Source of the DNA: JAVBOJ01 sp031550755
GTDB taxonomy: Bacteria; Bacillota; Clostridia; Oscillospirales; UBA929
Length of the DNA stretch: 8,529 nt
Assembly: GCA_031550755.1 (NCBI GenBank)
Contig: JAVBOJ010000084.1
Location: forward strand, 1 to 8,529
Direction of reading: 5' to 3'
In this document: piece after piece, positions 4,767-8,529 of the stretch
How positions within the stretch are numbered: position 1 is the first letter of the stretch
Layout of the letters: every line of letters starts with the position of its first letter
Program-made: the position numbers and the translations under genes
Notes under the pieces: model-generated
Database searches by the model: none
The model's input: only the letters and a program-made list of their open reading frames with translations
What the model was told of the DNA's origin: nothing

Positions 4767-7700
4767 TTATTTCTGCTCGTAGAGCGCCTGCATCCGCGCC
4801 AGCTTTTCATACTTGTCGCCGGCGGCCTCGCCGGCCTTTTTGAACAGCTCCTCGGCGCGGTCGGGGAAGGAGAGCTGCAAGGTGCTGTAGCGCACCTCTT
4901 TGCGGATAAACTCGTCGTAAGACGCGGTCGGCGCCTTGGAATCCAGCGAGAAGGGATTCTTGCCCTCGTCCTTGAGGCGCGGGTCAAACCGGAACATATG
5001 CCAGTAACCGGCGTCCACGGCGGCCTTCATCTCGGCCATGGAGTTGCCCATGCCGCCCTTGAGGCCGTGGTTGATGCAGGTGGCATACGCGATGATGATG
5101 GAGGGACCCTTATAGCTCTCGGCCTCGGTGATGGCCTTAATGGTCTGGTTGTAGTTGGCACCCATGGAAATCTGCGCCACATAAGCCGAGCCGTAGCTCA
5201 TGGCGATTTCGGCCAGATTCTTTTTGGCCTGCACCTTGCCGGCGGCGGCAAACTGCGCCACCTGACCGATCTGGGAGGACTTGGAGGCCTGACCGCCGGT
5301 GTAGGAATACACCTCGGACTCAAAGACGAAGATGTTGACATCCTCGCCGGAGGCGATGACATGGTCGAGGCCACCGAAGCCGATGTCATAGGCCCAGCCG
5401 TCGCCGCCGAAGATCCAGATGGATTTTTTGATCAGCAGGTCGCTCATAGACAGGATTTCACGGGCCAGCGTGCAGGCGTCGCAGAGGCAACGGGTGTTTT
5501 CAGCGTCCCAGTATTTGGCGTATTCGCCGGTGAAATGCGCGCCGTCGGCGGCCGTAAACGCAGTGCCGTCCTTGAGTGCGGTCACAAATTCAGCGGCGGC
5601 GGTTTTGGAAGCCTCGCCGTCGTCCTTGACCTCCAGCCATTTCTGCGCGGCGGCTTTCAAATGAGGATTCGTCCAGTCGTGGGCGGCCAGCGCCTGCACC
5701 TTGTCGGCCAGACGGGCGCGGCGCTGGGAGACACCAAGCGCCATGCCCATGCCGTATTCGGCGTTGTCCTCAAACAGCGAGTTGGCCCACGCTGGGCCCT
5801 TGCCGGCCTTGTTGACGGTGTACGGCGTGGCGGGGGCGCTGCCGCCCCAGATGGACGAGCAGCCGGTGGCGTTGGCGATATACATCCGGTCGCCGTAGAG
5901 CTGTGTGATGAGGCGGGCGTACGGCGTCTCTCCGCAGCCGGCGCAAGCGCCCGAGAACTCCATCAGCGGCTGTTTGAACTGACTGCCCTTGACGGTGGAA
6001 ACGGCAAACGCCGAAATCTCCTTCTCGGAGACCTTGTCAAAGCAGTAATCATACTCGGCCTGAACGGCCAGCTGGGATTCCAGCGGCTTCATGACCAGCG
6101 CCTTTTCCTTGGCGGGGCAAATGTTGGCGCAGGAGCCGCAGCCGGTGCAGTCCAGCACGGTCGGGGTCATGGTGAACTTGTAGGATTCGCAGCCCTTGCC
6201 GGTCATTTTCATGGTTTTGAGCGAGGCCGGCGCGGCGGCCGCCTCGGCCTCATCGAGCACAAACGGACGGATGACGGCGTGGGGGCAGACATAGGAGCAC
6301 TGGTTGCACTGGATGCAGTTTTCCGGAATCCATTCGGGCACATCCACGGCGATGCCGCGTTTTTCAAAGGCGGCCGAGCCCTGCGGGAAGGTGCCGTCCT
6401 CGGCGCCCGAGAAGGCGGACACCGGCAGGATGTCGCCCTGCTGGGCGTTGACCGGGATGAGTATCTCCTCGACGAACTTTTTGAGCTCCGGACGGGCGCA
6501 TTCGACCGTCTTCTTGGAGGTAGTGCCCGAGGCGTTCTTCCACGAGGCGGGCACCTCGACCTTTTTGAGGTTCTGCACACCGGCGTCAATGGCGGCGTGG
6601 TTCATGGCGACAACCTTTTCGCCCTTCTTGCCGTAGGTGGACACGACGGCGTCCTTCATATACTTCACGGCGTCGTCCAGCGGAATGATGTTGGAGAGCT
6701 TAAAGAAGGCGGCCTGCAAAATCATGTTGATGCGTCCGCCCAGACCGATCTCGCGGGCCAGACCGATGCCGTCCACGGTATACAGGCTGACATTGTTGTC
6801 GGCGATATATTTTTTCATATCGTCGGGCAGATGGGCGGTCAGCGCGTCGGCGTCCCACGCGCAGTTGAGCAGGAAGGTGCCGCCCGGCTTAACGTCCTGC
6901 ACCATCTTATACTTGTCCACATAGCTCGGGTTGTGACAGGCCACAAAGTCGGCCTTGGAGATGAAATAGGTGGACTTGATGGGCTTGTGGCCGAAGCGCA
7001 GGTGGGAGATGGTGACGCCGCCCGACTTCTTGGAGTCGTAGGCAAAATAGGCTTGGGCGTTCATATCGGTATGATCGCCGAGGATTTTGATGGAGTTTTT
7101 ATTCGCGCCCACGGTGCCGTCGGCGCCCAGACCCCAGAATTTGCACGAAACGGTGCCCTCCGGCGTGGTGTCGGGGTTCTCGCCGAGCGGCAGGGACAGA
7201 TGAGTCACGTCGTCGTTGATGCCGATGGTAAAGTTGTTTTTCATGGCGCCCTTGAGGTTTTCATAGACGGCCAAAATGTTGGACGGCGGGGTGTCCTTGG
7301 AGCCCAGACCGTAACGGCCGCCAACAACGGCAACGCCGGAGCCGGCCAGTGTGGTCATAACGTCGAGGAACATCGGCTCGCCCATTGCACCCGGCTCTTT
7401 GGTGCGGTCAAGCACGGCAATCTTTTTGCAGGTTTTGGGAAGCACTTCCATAAACTTGGAAGCCACCCACGGGCGGTACAGGCGCACCTTGATAAGACCG
7501 ACCTTCTCGCCGCGGGCGAGCATGTAGTCGATGGTCTCCTCAATGGTGTCGCAGACGCTGCCCATGGCCACGATGACCCGCTCGGCGTCCGGTGCGCCAT
7601 AATAGTTGAAGAGCTTGTAATCCGCGCCGGTCTCGGCGTTGACAGCGTTCATATACTGCTCCACCACGGCGGGCAGATTGTCATAAAACGGGTTGCAGGC

Positions 7701-8390
7701 CTCGCGCGCCTGGAAGAAGATATCAGGGTTCTGGGCGGTGCCGCGCAGGACGGGATGCTCCGGATTGAGCGCATTGGCGCGGAAAGCGGCAATGGCGTCA
7801 TGATCGGCCAGCTTGTTCAGGGTGTTATAGTCCCAAATCTCGATTTTCTGCATCTCGTGCGAGGTGCGAAAGCCGTCAAAGAAGTGCAAAAACGGCACGC
7901 GGCCCTTGATGGCCGAGAGATGCGCCACCGCGCCGAGGTCCATAACCTCCTGCGGGTTGGTGGCGGCCAGCAGCGCGAAGCCGGTCTGACGGCAGGCCAT
8001 GACGTCGGAATGGTCGCCGAAGATCGACAGCGCGTGGGACGCCAGCGCGCGCGCCGACACATGAATGACGCCGGGCAGAAGCTCGCCGGCGATTTTGTAC
8101 ATATTGGGGATCATCAGCAGAAGCCCCTGCGACGCGGTAAATGTGGTGGTCAGCGCACCGGCGGCCAGGGAGCCGTGCACGGTACCGGCGGCGCCGGCCT
8201 CCGACTGCATTTCCACGACCTTGACCGGCTGATTGAAAATATTTTTCTGTCCTCCGGCCGCCCATTTGTCGGCCAGCTCCGCCATCACCGAGCTGGGCGT
8301 GATGGGATAAATCCCCGCCACGTCGGTGAAGGCGTAGGCAACATGCGCCGCCGCGGTGTTGCCGTCCATGGTTTTTTTCTTTCTTGCCAC
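4767..8390 (-). CDS. nifJ: Pyruvate:ferredoxin (flavodoxin) oxidoreductase
   Basis: This single-chain PFOR converts pyruvate and CoA to acetyl-CoA and CO2, passing electrons to ferredoxin; it is the main pyruvate-oxidising step of strict anaerobes and acts in the cytoplasm. The 1207 residues show the full order: TPP-pyrimidine domain with YPITPSS (Thr31), Glu64 and Arg114; domain II; the gamma-type CoA/oxidoreductase domain; EKR motif (676-678); two 4Fe-4S motifs (Cys692/695/698/702 and Cys748/751/754/758); and the TPP-diphosphate domain with GDGWAYDIG (Asp997). Proximal-cluster cysteines are Cys816, 819, 844 and 1105. Oddities: the usual DTEVYSNTGGQ reads ESEVYSYTGGQ, with Tyr1030 for the Asn, and about 30 extra residues precede Asp997, carrying Cys968/970/973. 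The start is GTG at 8390, seven bases after AAGGAGG (8398-8404); the first in-frame ATG (codon 8) is too far from it. It is a single gene with its own promoter. Confidence 0.97.
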   Translation of the reverse strand: MARKKKTMDGNTAAAHVAYAFTDVAGIYPITPSSVMAELADKWAAGGQKNIFNQPVKVVEMQSEAGAAGTVHGSLAAGALTTTFTASQGLLLMIPNMYKIAGELLPGVIHVSARALASHALSIFGDHSDVMACRQTGFALLAATNPQEVMDLGAVAHLSAIKGRVPFLHFFDGFRTSHEMQKIEIWDYNTLNKLADHDAIAAFRANALNPEHPVLRGTAQNPDIFFQAREACNPFYDNLPAVVEQYMNAVNAETGADYKLFNYYGAPDAERVIVAMGSVCDTIEETIDYMLARGEKVGLIKVRLYRPWVASKFMEVLPKTCKKIAVLDRTKEPGAMGEPMFLDVMTTLAGSGVAVVGGRYGLGSKDTPPSNILAVYENLKGAMKNNFTIGINDDVTHLSLPLGENPDTTPEGTVSCKFWGLGADGTVGANKNSIKILGDHTDMNAQAYFAYDSKKSGGVTISHLRFGHKPIKSTYFISKADFVACHNPSYVDKYKMVQDVKPGGTFLLNCAWDADALTAHLPDDMKKYIADNNVSLYTVDGIGLAREIGLGGRINMILQAAFFKLSNIIPLDDAVKYMKDAVVSTYGKKGEKVVAMNHAAIDAGVQNLKKVEVPASWKNASGTTSKKTVECARPELKKFVEEILIPVNAQQGDILPVSAFSGAEDGTFPQGSAAFEKRGIAVDVPEWIPENCIQCNQCSYVCPHAVIRPFVLDEAEAAAAPASLKTMKMTGKGCESYKFTMTPTVLDCTGCGSCANICPAKEKALVMKPLESQLAVQAEYDYCFDKVSEKEISAFAVSTVKGSQFKQPLMEFSGACAGCGETPYARLITQLYGDRMYIANATGCSSIWGGSAPATPYTVNKAGKGPAWANSLFEDNAEYGMGMALGVSQRRARLADKVQALAAHDWTNPHLKAAAQKWLEVKDDGEASKTAAAEFVTALKDGTAFTAADGAHFTGEYAKYWDAENTRCLCDACTLAREILSMSDLLIKKSIWIFGGDGWAYDIGFGGLDHVIASGEDVNIFVFESEVYSYTGGQASKSSQIGQVAQFAAAGKVQAKKNLAEIAMSYGSAYVAQISMGANYNQTIKAITEAESYKGPSIIIAYATCINHGLKGGMGNSMAEMKAAVDAGYWHMFRFDPRLKDEGKNPFSLDSKAPTASYDEFIRKEVRYSTLQLSFPDRAEELFKKAGEAAGDKYEKLARMQALYEQK

Positions 8391-8397
8391 GATGGTT

Positions 8398-8404
8398 CCT
8401 CCTT
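8398..8404 (-). promoter_or_regulatory. Ribosome binding site fixing the nifJ GTG start
   Basis: On the minus strand AAGGAGG ends seven bases before the GTG at 8390-8388. The nearest in-frame ATG is 21 bases further downstream, outside normal spacing, so this site decides for the GTG start, which also gives the usual PFOR N-terminus. Confidence 0.88.
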
Positions 8405-8421
8405 ACAACTTGTTACAGGAC

Positions 8422-8450
8422 ATTCTATCATCCTTTTGCCGCTATGTAAA
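8422..8450 (-). promoter_or_regulatory. Sigma-A promoter of nifJ
   Basis: The minus strand has TTTACA (8445-8450), a 17-base spacer and TAGAAT (8422-8427), each one base from consensus. Transcription would begin near 8415, giving a leader of about 25 bases before the GTG start. Confidence 0.82.
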
Positions 8451-8452
8451 CC

Positions 8453-8465
8453 AAGTAATTTACTT
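8453..8465. promoter_or_regulatory. Palindrome abutting the nifJ promoter, possible operator
   Basis: AAGTAA-T-TTACTT is a perfect 6-1-6 inverted repeat lying two bases upstream of the nifJ -35 box. Its position would suit an activator or repressor site. It does not match a Rex box (TTGTGA-N6-TCACAA). A short palindrome in AT-rich DNA can also occur by chance. Confidence 0.35.
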
Positions 8466-8529
8466 TTTTGACGATTTGTTTGTTCGGTCGGCAAGCATGG
8501 GAAACTGTGGACAATGACAAAGGGCCGCT

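Noticed and set aside
4728..8471. A 1247-codon open frame on the plus strand running antisense to the whole of nifJ.
   Set aside because: It is a by-product of GC-rich codon use in nifJ: the translation is rich in Gly, His, Arg and Val with no recognisable domain, while the minus strand gives a complete PFOR with all motifs, a ribosome binding site, promoter and terminator.
8504..8513. TGTGGACAA near the right edge, one base from a DnaA box.
   Set aside because: It is a single imperfect copy with no AT-rich unwinding region or neighbouring dnaA/dnaN gene visible, so it does not support an origin.

Overview
The window reads as chromosomal DNA from a high-GC anaerobic Clostridia-type Firmicute, probably an Oscillospiraceae/Ruminococcaceae-like gut or rumen bacterium. 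The reasons are a single-chain pyruvate:ferredoxin oxidoreductase (PFOR), a DUF4830-type membrane protein, a small zinc-ribbon/DUF2007-like protein, strong AGGAGG ribosome binding sites, sigma-A type promoters and tRNAs with encoded CCA ends. The taxonomic call is an inference from gene families and style; no marker gene was compared.

Layout, left to right. (a) 1-55: a terminator for a gene lying outside the window to the left. (b) 57-605, minus strand: a membrane-anchored DUF4830-like protein with an unusual cysteine-rich tail. (c) 669-719: a perfect 24-bp hairpin terminator closing the next operon. (d) 738-2874, minus strand: a two-gene operon, a zinc-ribbon protein followed with an 8-base overlap by a phosphoglucomutase/phosphomannomutase-family enzyme. 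(e) 3092-3406, plus strand: a tiny lipoprotein whose mature part is almost pure Ser/Pro/Ala low-complexity sequence, then a terminator. (f) 3512-4303, plus strand: a NodB-type polysaccharide deacetylase without a signal peptide, with its own promoter. (g) 4311-4425: a 107-bp miniature transposable element candidate with IS5-like ends and a 4-bp target duplication. (h) 4421-4467: a 22-bp perfect hairpin shared as terminator by the deacetylase (plus) and the tRNA operon (minus). (i) 4465-4650, minus strand: tRNA-Thr(TGT) then tRNA-Tyr(GTA), driven by a near-perfect consensus promoter at 4671-4699. (j) 4767-8390, minus strand: nifJ/por, a complete 1207-residue PFOR with terminator, GTG start, promoter and a palindrome just upstream of the promoter.

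Functionally this is mostly housekeeping: central anaerobic metabolism (pyruvate to acetyl-CoA plus reduced ferredoxin), hexose-phosphate interconversion, translation, and some envelope-related proteins. I see no phage, CRISPR, toxin-antitoxin or biosynthetic system, and no gene-free stretch longer than 300 bases. The points most worth a second look are the MITE-like insertion at the foot of a terminator, a Tyr in place of a normally conserved active-site Asn of PFOR together with a Cys-bearing insertion in the same enzyme, the linker-only Ser/Pro lipoprotein, and the cysteine-rich tail of the DUF4830-like protein.
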